From Anaerolineae bacterium (GTDB lineage: Bacteria > Chloroflexota > Anaerolineae > Anaerolineales > Villigracilaceae), in contig JAJPIZ010000025.1 of assembly GCA_021324435.1 (NCBI GenBank), positions 147,256-211,255 of the forward strand: 64,000 nt of DNA, written 5' to 3'. Positions 36,252 to 47,800 of the stretch are shown piece by piece. Made by a program: the position numbers and the translations under genes. A model generated the notes under the pieces. That model did not search any database. It had not been told where the DNA came from and saw only the letters and a list, made by a program, of their open reading frames with translations. Position 1 is the first letter of the stretch. Each line of letters begins with the position of its first letter.

Positions 36252-37562
36252 TTATACTTTAGCCATTCTGGTTTCAGTTTCTTCCACTACCAACAAAGAC
36301 GACTTGTTTTCGGCAGTTTGGTGTAATGCAATAGAAACCGCCTGAATAACCGCGCCCATACACGATGAACGCCTGCCCAGCAAGGCAGTTGTGATTCGAA
36401 CTGCCTGCGCGGCCGCCGGCAGGCTCCGTTTCTGGACCGCTTTTCTGACAGGCTCGAGGAACAAATCTCCGATTTGCGCGACGCCACCCCCCACGATGAC
36501 CATTCCCGGATTAAATAGATTAACAAGACCCGCAATCGCCACACCCAGATGATCGCCCGCCTGCGAAAGGATTTGCTGGGAAAGCAAATCTCCGCGGCGT
36601 GCGGCGGCGGCCACATCCTTCGCGGAGATATTTTCAGGCGGCGCGATTGTGTTTAATTGTGTGCGCTGTCCGTTCCGAACAGCATCCTGAGCCTGAAGTG
36701 CAATTGCCTTTCCACCGGCAATGGCTTCCAAACAGCCTCGGTTACCGCAGGTACAAAGCGGACCGTTCTCGTCAATCGTAAGATGACCGACTTCACCGGC
36801 GGAACCTGTCGCGCCGCGATAAATTTCACCATTTAGTAAAATACCCGACCCGATCCCGGTTCCCACTTTGATGTATGCTAGATTCTTCTGACCGCGCCCT
36901 GCGCCGCAAGCCCATTCACCCAGCGCGCCCAATTCTGCATCATTGTTGAGCGAGACAGGACGTTTCCAAAGTTTTTCCAACGTTTCCAGGATGGGAAACC
37001 GATCCCACCCCGGCATAATCGGGGGCGCCAAGACCATTCCGGCCTCGGCCACAATCGGGCCGGGTACGCCTACGCCAATCGCAACAAGATCGGCCAGAAC
37101 AAGGCCGCTGGCAGTGAGTAATTCGCTCAATAATTCATTGGCTTGAGCGATACAAATGTCCGGCCCTTTGGAAATGTCGAAAGGAACTTCCTTTTCCTTG
37201 ATTACATGTGTGGCCAAATTGGCAATTATGGCCGAGAGATGAGTGGCCCCCATATCAATGCCTGCTACATATCCCCGCTCCGGGTGGATTTCCAGAATCA
37301 CAGGAGGACGCCCGCTGTTGACCGATCGGCTTTCCGCCTCTCGGATAATTCCGTTTGAAATCAGATCATTAACGATGGAGGTCACAGCCGCACGCGTGAG
37401 TGACATGCGTTGAGCAAGTTCAACTCGCGAAATTCCACCCGGTGTGAAACGGATTAAATCCAGAGCCACGTGTTTGTTAAGACTTTTTACATGCTGGGCC
37501 GGGATTGGCGTGAAAAAAGTGCTCAACTCGTATTTTCCTGATAAGAATGAATGGGATTTCAT
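36252..37562 (-). CDS. ROK-family transcriptional regulator
   Basis: Protein of 436 residues: winged-helix DNA-binding domain (about 28-88, with SRVELAQRMSLTRAAVTSIV) followed by a ROK sugar-binding/kinase-like domain. Zinc motif GHL...CTCGNRGCLEAIAGG near 265-280 and the ATP-type loop DMGATHLSAII are present. Related XylR/NagC/Mlc-type repressors sense sugars. It is first in the locus and transcribed with the importer genes, so it likely controls them and itself. The ATG lies 4 bases after a -10 box, implying a leaderless message. Confidence 0.92.
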   Translation of the reverse strand: MKSHSFLSGKYELSTFFTPIPAQHVKSLNKHVALDLIRFTPGGISRVELAQRMSLTRAAVTSIVNDLISNGIIREAESRSVNSGRPPVILEIHPERGYVAGIDMGATHLSAIIANLATHVIKEKEVPFDISKGPDICIAQANELLSELLTASGLVLADLVAIGVGVPGPIVAEAGMVLAPPIMPGWDRFPILETLEKLWKRPVSLNNDAELGALGEWACGAGRGQKNLAYIKVGTGIGSGILLNGEIYRGATGSAGEVGHLTIDENGPLCTCGNRGCLEAIAGGKAIALQAQDAVRNGQRTQLNTIAPPENISAKDVAAAARRGDLLSQQILSQAGDHLGVAIAGLVNLFNPGMVIVGGGVAQIGDLFLEPVRKAVQKRSLPAAAQAVRITTALLGRRSSCMGAVIQAVSIALHQTAENKSSLLVVEETETRMAKV

Positions 37563-37566
37563 GTAA

Positions 37567-37606
37567 ATGATAGCACGGAAAAAAAGTTTGTCAAGTAGTT
37601 TGACAA
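37567..37606 (-). promoter_or_regulatory. ROK gene promoter with inverted-repeat operator
   Basis: On the minus strand TTGACA (37594-37589) and TATCAT (37572-37567) are 16 bp apart. A perfect inverted repeat TTGTCAA-5-TTGACAA (37588-37606) covers the -35 box, an ideal place for autorepression by the ROK protein. Confidence 0.75.
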
Positions 37607-37617
37607 TATTTTAATGC

Positions 37618-37650
37618 AATCAGGCCTCGCTTTTTATGCGAGGCCTGATT
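37618..37650 (-). terminator. Hairpin after the ferritin-VIT gene
   Basis: Perfect 13-bp stem (AATCAGGCCTCGC 37618-37630, complement 37638-37650), 7-base loop; the downstream T-run on the minus strand is poor. Probable terminator that also separates this gene from the ROK promoter. Confidence 0.65.
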
Positions 37651-37658
37651 AGGAATAT

Positions 37659-38783
37659 TTAACTAACAGATATGCCGATCAGTTTGCCAACCCCGTAAGT
37701 CAATCCCGCCGCGGCTAACCCCACTAAAACCTGTCTAAATCCTGAGTATAAGACTCCCCGGCCGGTCATAAGAGTAATTGCCGCGCCAATGATGAAAAGT
37801 CCCAGCCCGCTGATCGCCAAACTCAGATAAATCGCTAAAGCCCCGCCCCAAAAGAGATATGGAAAGATTGGGAAGATCGCGCCGACCGCAAACAAAAAGA
37901 AGGAGGTGAAAGCCGCTTCATACGCGGACCCGCCTAATTCCTCCGGGTCAATACCTAACTCTTCACGAGCCAGTGTGTCCAGAATATGAGTCTGATCCTC
38001 CATCATGTGCGAGGCCAATTCTCTCGCGCGGCCTTCAGGCAAACCTTTTGATTGGTAGATGAGAGTCAGCTCCTCCAACTCCTCTTCCGGGCTTTCCGTG
38101 ATTTCCTCTGCCTCGATCTTGATCTGGTGTTCATATAGTTCGCGCGAACTTTGCACAGACAGCCATTCGCCCAGTGCCATGGACCCTGCGCCTGCCAGCA
38201 AACCCGCCAGCCCCGCGATCAAAACATCGGTATTTGAGTTGGTGGCGCCTGCTACGCCCATTGTGAGACTTAAAATGGAGACAAGCCCGTCGTTCGCGCC
38301 TAACACCGCGGCGCGTAGAGCGTTGCCTCCGCTGGCGCGGTGACGTCCCTCCAGTTGAGCAACCGTTCCGCCTGGGATGCCGCTCGTTGATTGCGACGCC
38401 ATTGCAAGCAATCGCGCATGAGACTTTTCGTCGGTTGAAAATTCTTCGGCCTCGGTTTCAGGCTGACCATCATATGCCTGACTATCCGCGCGTTCATTGG
38501 CAGTGAGGGTCGGCAAAACGAATTGCGGACCAAATCGCCTCGCCAGCCAGATCATGATTGTGGTTCTCCATGAGATTCTGCGTGGCGGAATCCTGGCGCC
38601 CAGGTCCGCGAGTTTTTTCTCCCATGCTGTAGCGTGTTTTTGTTCGCTGGCCGCGAGTTTGCGATAAACTTCCGCCATCGGCGGCTGTTTCTCGGATTCG
38701 GCCAAAGCAAGATACATCGCCGCCCCATCAATTTCCTTTTGCCGATTGGCAAGGTAACGTTCGATATCTTTTGTACTTGACAT
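37659..38783 (-). CDS. Ferritin-like/VIT1 fusion protein (MbfA-like iron exporter)
   Basis: Protein of 374 residues. The N-terminal half (about 1-140) is a rubrerythrin-like helical bundle with ExxH motifs in SEQKHA and DEKSHARLL that would bind a di-iron centre. The C-terminal half (about 150-374) is a VIT1/CCC1 membrane domain with GANDGLVS, AGAGSMALGEWLSVQSSREL and about five TM helices. This domain order occurs in the membrane ferritin MbfA, which exports iron or manganese. GGGAGG precedes the ATG. Metal choice is inferred. Confidence 0.85.
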   Translation of the reverse strand: MSSTKDIERYLANRQKEIDGAAMYLALAESEKQPPMAEVYRKLAASEQKHATAWEKKLADLGARIPPRRISWRTTIMIWLARRFGPQFVLPTLTANERADSQAYDGQPETEAEEFSTDEKSHARLLAMASQSTSGIPGGTVAQLEGRHRASGGNALRAAVLGANDGLVSILSLTMGVAGATNSNTDVLIAGLAGLLAGAGSMALGEWLSVQSSRELYEHQIKIEAEEITESPEEELEELTLIYQSKGLPEGRARELASHMMEDQTHILDTLAREELGIDPEELGGSAYEAAFTSFFLFAVGAIFPIFPYLFWGGALAIYLSLAISGLGLFIIGAAITLMTGRGVLYSGFRQVLVGLAAAGLTYGVGKLIGISVS

Positions 38784-38840
38784 GTGTTCCTCCCGAAAAT
38801 AATGCTCCCATCGAATCGAATTTCGACAGGAGTTTTTTTG

Positions 38841-40139
<1,299 letters not shown>

Positions 40140-40194
40140 TTATGACTCCTGGGGTTAATGTTGCTGGGTGTCGTTGCAAGGGGTGTTCTTCCCC

Positions 40195-40254
40195 GAAGCA
40201 ATCTTCTTGCACAACCCGGAGATTGCCACGCTCGCTTCGCTCGCTCGCAATGAC
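40195..40254. repeat. Dispersed intergenic repeat, copy 2
   Basis: Begins GAAGCAATCT and ends CGCAATGAC, with GGAGATTGCC and CGCTTCGCT inside; related to 17190-17253. The TATAAT at 40267-40272 follows 13 bases later and could be the -10 box of the acyltransferase gene. Confidence 0.6.
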
Positions 40255-40296
40255 GTACCTTGCTAGTATAATCGCAAACCGTTTGGAGAATTAGTC

Positions 40297-40986
40297 TTGA
40301 ACTTATCCGAATCCGTTGAATTCGATCCGCGCGACCGGAAGGCTTTTTATTTTCACGCCACGCCTTTGCGCAAGTTTACGGTTTGGCTCCTGGATCATAT
40401 CTTCCGCTTGTTCATGGTCATGGAAGTGCACGGGCTTGAGCATTTCCCGATGGACGGCGCGGTGATCGTCGCCTCGAATCACGTCGGGAATTTCGATGTG
40501 TTTCCGATGCAGCTGGCTTTGCCGCGCCCCATCTTTTTCATGGGCAAGGCGGAGTTATTCAAATTCCCGTTGATTGATATTCTATTCCGCAACTTCGGCG
40601 CGTTCCCGGTCTATCGCGGCGAAAAGGACGCGTGGGCGTTGCGCCATGCGCGCAAAGTGCTGGATCACAATCAAACTCTTGGCATGTTTCCGGAAGGGAC
40701 GCGTTCAAAAGGCGGGGGACTGGGCGTTGCCAAGACGGGAACTGCGCGCCTTGCAATCGAAGCCAATTGTCCGATTGTGCCAATGACCTTGGTGGGCGTT
40801 GATCGCTTTTTTGCGCGTTTTCCGCACCGGGCGCGCGTGGCTGTTACATTTCTTCCACCGCTTTTGCCAAAGCCCGATGAAACGCCTTTGGCCTTGACCG
40901 ACCGTTTGATGTTTGTGCTGGCATCCGCTCTGCCCGAAGATATGCGAGGGGTTTACGCTGAGGTGCCGAAGGGATTTGGAAACTAA
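40297..40986 (+). CDS. 1-acyl-sn-glycerol-3-phosphate acyltransferase family (PlsC-like)
   Basis: Protein of 229 residues acylating lysophosphatidate or a similar acceptor in membrane lipid synthesis. Motif I is NHVGNFD (NHx4D form), motif II is around AFPVYRGEKDAW, motif III is FPEGTRSKGG and motif IV CPIVPMTLVG. A hydrophobic segment near residues 27-45 may associate with the membrane. The start is TTG with GGAG nine bases before it. No operon partner is apparent. Confidence 0.88.
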   Translation: MNLSESVEFDPRDRKAFYFHATPLRKFTVWLLDHIFRLFMVMEVHGLEHFPMDGAVIVASNHVGNFDVFPMQLALPRPIFFMGKAELFKFPLIDILFRNFGAFPVYRGEKDAWALRHARKVLDHNQTLGMFPEGTRSKGGGLGVAKTGTARLAIEANCPIVPMTLVGVDRFFARFPHRARVAVTFLPPLLPKPDETPLALTDRLMFVLASALPEDMRGVYAEVPKGFGN

Positions 40987-41028
40987 ACTCCGAAATCATC
41001 GAGGCTCCGAGAGTCTACTTACTCTACA

Positions 41029-41067
41029 CTGCTTACCGATCACTGATCACTGATTACTGATCACTGA

Positions 41068-41069
<2 letters not shown>
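41029..41069. repeat. Short tandem repeat after pyrG
   Basis: Overlapping direct repeats of GATCACTGAT and CACTGATTACT units at the convergent end of the acyltransferase and pyrG genes. It ends on the last pyrG codons. It is low-complexity intergenic sequence with no evident function. Confidence 0.75.
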
Positions 41070-42681
<1,612 letters not shown>

Positions 42682-42699
42682 TCACCTCTCGAAAATTTG

Positions 42700-42743
42700 C
42701 CCCTCCCGTCCACTCCCTTCAGTTCGGGAGGGGAGGGGTGGGG
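42700..42743. repeat. Divergent palindromic element in the pyrG leader
   Basis: Arms CCCCTCCCG (42700-42708) and CGGGAGGGG (42725-42733) with a 16-base spacer and an AGGGGTGGGG tail, the same layout as the 37-bp elements at 16088 and 45878 but with a longer loop. It lies 22 bases upstream of the pyrG start. Confidence 0.65.
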
Positions 42744-42753
42744 CATACAAAGG

Positions 42754-42785
42754 CGATGGGGAGGGCGTTGAAGCCCTCCCCATCG
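42754..42785 (-). terminator. GC-rich hairpin after the roadblock gene
   Basis: Thirteen-base arms (42754-42766 and 42773-42785, core GATGGGGAGGGC) with a 6-base loop, but no T-run on the minus strand. Rho-independent termination is doubtful; RNA stabilisation is an alternative. Confidence 0.5.
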
Positions 42786-42849
42786 GGGATTGCGTACTGC
42801 CTGCGCCGTCCGCAGGACAGGTGTGTGCGTTGAAAGTTTATCTTCTTTT

Positions 42850-43224
42850 TCATCCGACTAGCTTTACCAGGTCTTCGGCAGCGCGTCGCATCTCGAGGAA
42901 GATCAAGCCCAATTTGGCCTCCTGCCGCGCCAGGGCGGTCAGAACCGCTTCCTGTCCAACGGAGGTCAGCACGATCGCGCCGGCATTGCCTTTGATGTAA
43001 ACCTGCTCGAGTCCGCCGCGCCCCAATTCACCGGAAATTCGTTCACCGAGGCTGAGCATCGCCGCAGACATAGCCGACACGCGGTCTTCTTCCACGCCTT
43101 GCTGGAGTGCCGAGGCCATAATCAAACCGTCCACCGAAACGATGGCAGAGGCTTCGATGTCTGGAGCGGCGGCTTGCATGGAGCGCAGACGTTCAACCAT
43201 TTGTTCGGCGCGGGATTTGGCCAT
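42850..43224 (-). CDS. Roadblock/LC7-domain protein
   Basis: Single-domain protein of 124 residues with the roadblock/LC7 fold pattern: a N-terminal amphipathic helix, the EASAIVSVDGLIMASALQQG hairpin, and central AAMLSLGERISGELG helix. Bacterial relatives such as MglB regulate small Ras-like GTPases and pair with them in operons; no GTPase gene lies beside it here. CGGAGA precedes the ATG. Confidence 0.85.
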   Translation of the reverse strand: MAKSRAEQMVERLRSMQAAAPDIEASAIVSVDGLIMASALQQGVEEDRVSAMSAAMLSLGERISGELGRGGLEQVYIKGNAGAIVLTSVGQEAVLTALARQEAKLGLIFLEMRRAAEDLVKLVG

Positions 43225-43269
43225 AAAGAATTTCTCCGGGCTTTCTTTGGCCTGAGTTTACCATAAAAT

Positions 43270-43298
43270 TTGACCCAGCCTTCGCTTCATGTTAGACT
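43270..43298 (+). promoter_or_regulatory. Candidate promoter of the small membrane protein
   Basis: TTGACC (43270-43275) and TAGACT (43293-43298) are 17 bp apart; the predicted start near 43305 gives a leader of about 23 bases carrying AAGGAGG. Confidence 0.55.
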
Positions 43299-43327
43299 TG
43301 AATGTTCAAAATTTCAAGGAGGCTGTG

Positions 43328-43531
43328 ATGCGAAACAATCGTCCCGGGTGTTTGACTGGTCTGCTTGAACTCTTGTTGCTCGATAAACTTTTCGGTTGGC
43401 TTCAACGACGCTTTGGTTTTGGCCGCGGCTGTTCATGCACCGGCGTTGGATGCGGGTTCATTTTGTTGATCGTCTTCATCGTCCTTGCCTGCGGAACGTT
43501 CTTCAATATTGATTGGACGCGTCTGTTCTGA
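43328..43531 (+). CDS. Small Cys-rich membrane protein
   Basis: Protein of 67 residues, too small for firm family assignment. It shows an N-terminal basic stretch, a Leu-rich helix LTGLLELLLLDKLFGWLQ, a short GRGCSCTGVGCG cluster, and a C-terminal TM helix (about 39-58). AAGGAGG six bases before ATG 43328 rejects an upstream in-frame ATG at 43289. Its stop TGA overlaps the ATG of the next gene, so the two are coupled. Unknown function. Confidence 0.65.
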   Translation: MRNNRPGCLTGLLELLLLDKLFGWLQRRFGFGRGCSCTGVGCGFILLIVFIVLACGTFFNIDWTRLF

Positions 43532-44157
43532 TGCGTGTAAGTTTGATTGGCTCCGTTGCATTGCTTGCCTTTGTTCTGACGATTCCCGTCTCTGCGCAAG
43601 GCGCGACGCCTGTGATCACATCGCCAAGCGATGGGCAGGTCTTGCAGGGACAGGTCGCCATCACCGGCGCGACGGACATCTCCGGTTTTGCCTCGGCTGA
43701 AGTCGCCTTTGCCTACGCGTCCGATACGACCGACACGTGGTTCACGATCTGGTCGGGGACACAATCTGTCTTCAATGGTGTGATCGCAACCTGGGATACA
43801 ACGGCAATCAGCGACGGCGATTATGTTTTGCGATTGCGCGTCAATCTACAGGATGGGACGAATCAGGATGCGACGGTCGCGGTGCAGGTGCGGAATTACA
43901 CCGCGCAAGCGACTCCCACACCGACGGTGACTCCAACATCCCAACCGGCGCTTCAAATCCCGACCCCGATCCTGGTCGCCGCTACACCGACTTCCGCTGC
44001 GCCGCCAACGATTCCAATCCCTACTCCGACGCCGCTTCCAGCCAACCCCGCCGAGGTGACTCAGAATCAAATCTATGTCAATTTCCAACGCGGCGCGCTG
44101 ATCATCGCTGGCATCTTTATTTTCTTTGGAATCCTCCTTCGCCTTCGCCGCACTTGA
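43531..44157 (+). CDS. Secreted, C-terminally anchored Ig-like protein
   Basis: Protein of 208 residues with a signal peptide (cleavage near VSAQGA), an Ig/fibronectin-like beta domain (about 30-125, with PVITSPSDGQVLQGQVAITG), a Thr/Pro-rich linker, and a C-terminal TM helix followed by RLRRT. It probably sits on the outer face of the membrane with its C-terminus inside. The start overlaps the previous stop (ATGA), so expression is coupled to the small Cys-rich protein. No specific function is recognised. Confidence 0.8.
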   Translation: MRVSLIGSVALLAFVLTIPVSAQGATPVITSPSDGQVLQGQVAITGATDISGFASAEVAFAYASDTTDTWFTIWSGTQSVFNGVIATWDTTAISDGDYVLRLRVNLQDGTNQDATVAVQVRNYTAQATPTPTVTPTSQPALQIPTPILVAATPTSAAPPTIPIPTPTPLPANPAEVTQNQIYVNFQRGALIIAGIFIFFGILLRLRRT

Positions 44158-44167
44158 CACCTGACCC

Positions 44168-44752
44168 ATGACACCTGACACTTTTCTTCTGATAGGCCTC
44201 GGCAACCCGGGCCGCGAATATAAAGACAATCGTCACAACTTCGGCTTCATGCTGATTGACCGCCTCGCGGTGCGCCTCAACGCGCGCGGCATGAAGCTGC
44301 AATCCAAGGCGATTGTGACCGATGCGATCTATGAAGGTCGCAAGTTGATCCTCGCCAAACCGCAGACGTACATGAATCTCTCTGGTCACTCAGTGCAGGG
44401 ACTGGCGAACTTCTACAAACTGCCGCTCGAAAATCTGCTGGTCGCGCACGACGACCTTGACCTTCCATTCGGGACGATTCGATTGCGTCCCGGCGGCGGA
44501 CCCGGCGGGCAGAAGGGTGTTGCTTCGGCTATTGAGCGCCTCGGCACGAAGGACTTCGCGCGCCTGCGCCTCGGCATTGGCCGTCCGCCCGGACGAATGG
44601 ACCCCGCCGCGTATGTGTTACAGGATTTCTCGAAAGAAGAAATGAAGGAATTGTCCGCCATCCTTGACCGCGCCGCGGACGCCGCGCTGGAATTTGTGAT
44701 CAATGGATTGGATCGAGCAATGAATAAGTTCAATGGTGAGATCAGAGAATAG
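44168..44752 (+). CDS. pth: Peptidyl-tRNA hydrolase
   Basis: Hydrolase of 194 residues that releases peptides from prematurely dropped peptidyl-tRNA. Motifs: LIGLGNPGREY at the start, the catalytic His in DNRHNFGF, KPQTYMNLSG, AHDDLDLPFG with the catalytic Asp. The usual GGHNG reads GGQKGVAS. The start codon lies within a direct repeat (a GACACCTGAC unit occurring twice) that spills into the first codons. No RBS is obvious. Confidence 0.93.
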   Translation: MTPDTFLLIGLGNPGREYKDNRHNFGFMLIDRLAVRLNARGMKLQSKAIVTDAIYEGRKLILAKPQTYMNLSGHSVQGLANFYKLPLENLLVAHDDLDLPFGTIRLRPGGGPGGQKGVASAIERLGTKDFARLRLGIGRPPGRMDPAAYVLQDFSKEEMKELSAILDRAADAALEFVINGLDRAMNKFNGEIRE

Positions 44753-44816
44753 TGGATAGAAAATAGTAAGCAGTCGGCGTGTTTGCCGCACTTGCCGTTC
44801 TCTCTTTTTTTACATT

Positions 44817-47800
44817 ATGCAATTCCTCCTCGATAAAATCCGCGCCCTCGCACAATATAAAGAATTATTGAAGCAAATTCAGTCGGGAAAAGAACAGCCC
44901 GGCCTGGGACTGCCGCGCGCCGCGCGCTTGCCCGTCTTGGCCGCATTGCATCAGGACTTGAATCAGCCCATTCTGCTTGTCACCGACCGCGCCGACCATG
45001 CACTGTCGCTGTTCGATGAGTTGGGATTCTGGGCCAAGTCGCCGCGCTATTTATTCGCTGAGCCGAATCCGCTTTTCTATGAGCAGGCCGCCTGGGGCGT
45101 GACCACGCGCCGCGAACGCTTGCAAACATTGACCGCGCTCGCGGCGTATCATCTGCCGTTCGCTGAAAAACCCGAAACGCCGCCGATCATCGTCGCTTCG
45201 GCGCGGGCTTTGATGACGCGTACACTGCCGCGCCGCGATTTTCTCAAAGCCTGCAAGAAGTTGGGCGCGGGTCAGACCGCGCAACCCGATACTCTCATGC
45301 GGAGTTGGTCCGAGATTGGGTATGAGCGCGTCAACACTGTACTCGAGCCGGGACAATTCTCTCAGCGCGGCGGCATTCTGGATGTGTGGCCGCCCGCCGA
45401 AAAACTACCTGTCCGCTTGGATTTCTTCGGCGATGAGATCGAAACGATTCGCAGATTTGATCCAGCCTCCCAGCGAACAGTAGATACACTCGATTCGATT
45501 CTCGTGATGCCGGCGAGAGAGTTCATCGCGAAGGGCAATTCGATACTCGATAACTCGAAGATCGCTTCGTCGAATATCGAATTATCGAACATCGAATCTC
45601 AAATATCCGAATTTCATATTCCGTTGCTTCATCAACAACCCGCCAGTTTGCTTGATTATCTTCCGCAGAAAGCAATCGTGTTGGTGGATGATTTATCCGT
45701 GGTTGAAAGTATGGTGGCGGAGGTGGAAGAGCAGGCGGTCAAGTTCAGGCAGGAGAGCATCGAGGAAGGCACGCTCTCGCCGGATTTTCCGATCCCCTAT
45801 ATCACCTGGCCTGAGATGCTGGATCACTTCCGCGAGTGCAACGCCTTGGAGCTTGGTCACTCAACGGTGGCTGAGTCCCCCTCTCCCGACGGGAGAGGGG
45901 ATAGGGGTGAGGGGGGCCTCGCCTCCTGTTTCTCGCACGATGAACGATTTGGCGGCAGGCTGAAACCGTTCATTGATCACGCCTCCGCTTTGGTGTCCGG
46001 AAATGAAACGGTGATTATCGTCTCGCGGCAGAGCGAACGATTGCAGGAACTTTGGAAAGAAACGGCGGACGATGGACCGAAGACTGTCAACGGTCAACCG
46101 TCAACAGTCTCATTTATCGAAGCATCACTTTCCGAAGGTTTTATCCTGCGTGACCAATCCCAATTCACTATTCACTTAATCACTGACTCCGAGATCTTCG
46201 GCTGGGAGCGGCCGCAACCGCGCACGCGGCAAAGACCGGTGGCGGAAACTCCTGAAACCGTTTACTCCGATTTACAGGCAGGCGATTATGTGGTCCACAT
46301 TGACCATGGCATTGGCCGCTTTGTGGGATTGGTTCAACGCAATTTGGATGGACATGAGCGCGAGTACCTCGCGGTGGAATACGAAAACGGTGGACAGTTA
46401 TTCGTGCCCGTCCACCAGGCGGATCGGCTGACGCGTTACGTCGGCGCGGAGGGAACGGAACCCGCTTTGGATCGCCTCGGCGGCCAGGAGTGGCACGAAA
46501 AGAAAAGTCGAGTCAAAGAAGCGGTGCTTGAAGTCGCGCAGGAAATGCTTGATCTGTATGCGCGTCGTCATGTGGCGCAAGGCTATGCATTTAAACCCGA
46601 CACGCAATGGCAAAAGGAATTGGAAGATTCGTTCCCGTATGTCGAGACCGAAGACCAAAAACGCGCGCTGGCCGAGATCAAGCGCGACATGGAATCTCCG
46701 CGCCCGATGGATAGACTCTTGTGCGGCGATGTGGGGTATGGAAAAACCGAAGTGGCTTTGCGCGCGGCGTTCAAGGCCGTGATGGATGGCAAGCAGGTTG
46801 CGATTTTGGTTCCAACCACGGTGCTTGCGCAACAACATTATGAAACGTTTTCGCAACGACTCGCCGCGTTTCCAGTAAAAGTGGAAATGCTTTCGCGCTT
46901 TCGTTCGCCGCGCGAGCAAAACGAAATTTTGCTTGGGCTGGCAGTCGGTGAAATTGACATTGTGATCGGCACGCATCGTTTGATCTCATCCGATGTGCAA
47001 TTCAAAGAACTCGGCCTCGTCATCATTGACGAAGAGCAACGCTTCGGCGTGACTCACAAAGAGTATCTCAAAAGACTCCGCACCGAAGTGGATGTACTCA
47101 CGCTCACGGCCACGCCCATCCCGCGCACGTTGTATATGGCGCTGACCGGTGTACGCGATATTTCCAACCTCAACACGCCGCCCGAAGAACGCCTGCCCAT
47201 CGTCACGCATGTCGGACCGTATTCACCCAAACTCGTGCGTCAGGCCATTCTGCGCGAACTCGAACGCGGCGGACAAATTTTCTTTGTCCATAACCGCGTC
47301 AACACGATTGACGCGATGAAAGCGCATCTCAATCAACTCGTTCCCGAAGCGCAGGTGGACATTGGTCACGGTCAAATGCCCGAACATGAATTGGCGGATG
47401 TGATGCACCGTTTCAACTCCGGCGACATTGATGTTCTGCTTTCGACGACGATTGTGGAATCCGGCCTCGACATCCCCAACGCGAACACACTGATCGTTGA
47501 CCGCGCCGACACCTTCGGCCTCGCGCAACTCTATCAACTCCGCGGCAGGGTGGGACGTGGAGCGGCGCGGGCCTACTCCTACTTTTTCCGCCACCGAAAA
47601 CTTTCCCCCACGCTCGAAGGCCAACAGCGGCTCGAAGTCATTGCCGAGAATACGCAACTTGGCGCGGGTTATTCGATTGCGATGCGCGACCTGGAGATCC
47701 GCGGCGCGGGCGAACTGCTCGGCACACGTCAACATGGACACATTCAAGCGGTTGGTTTTCATCTTTATACGCGCTTGTTGGCAGATGCTGTTAGAAGAAT

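Noticed and set aside
42754..42785. A third copy of the 37-bp palindromic element.
   Set aside because: The stem sequence (GATGGGGAGGGC) and loop differ and the GGGGTGAGGGG tail is absent, so it is listed as a separate hairpin.
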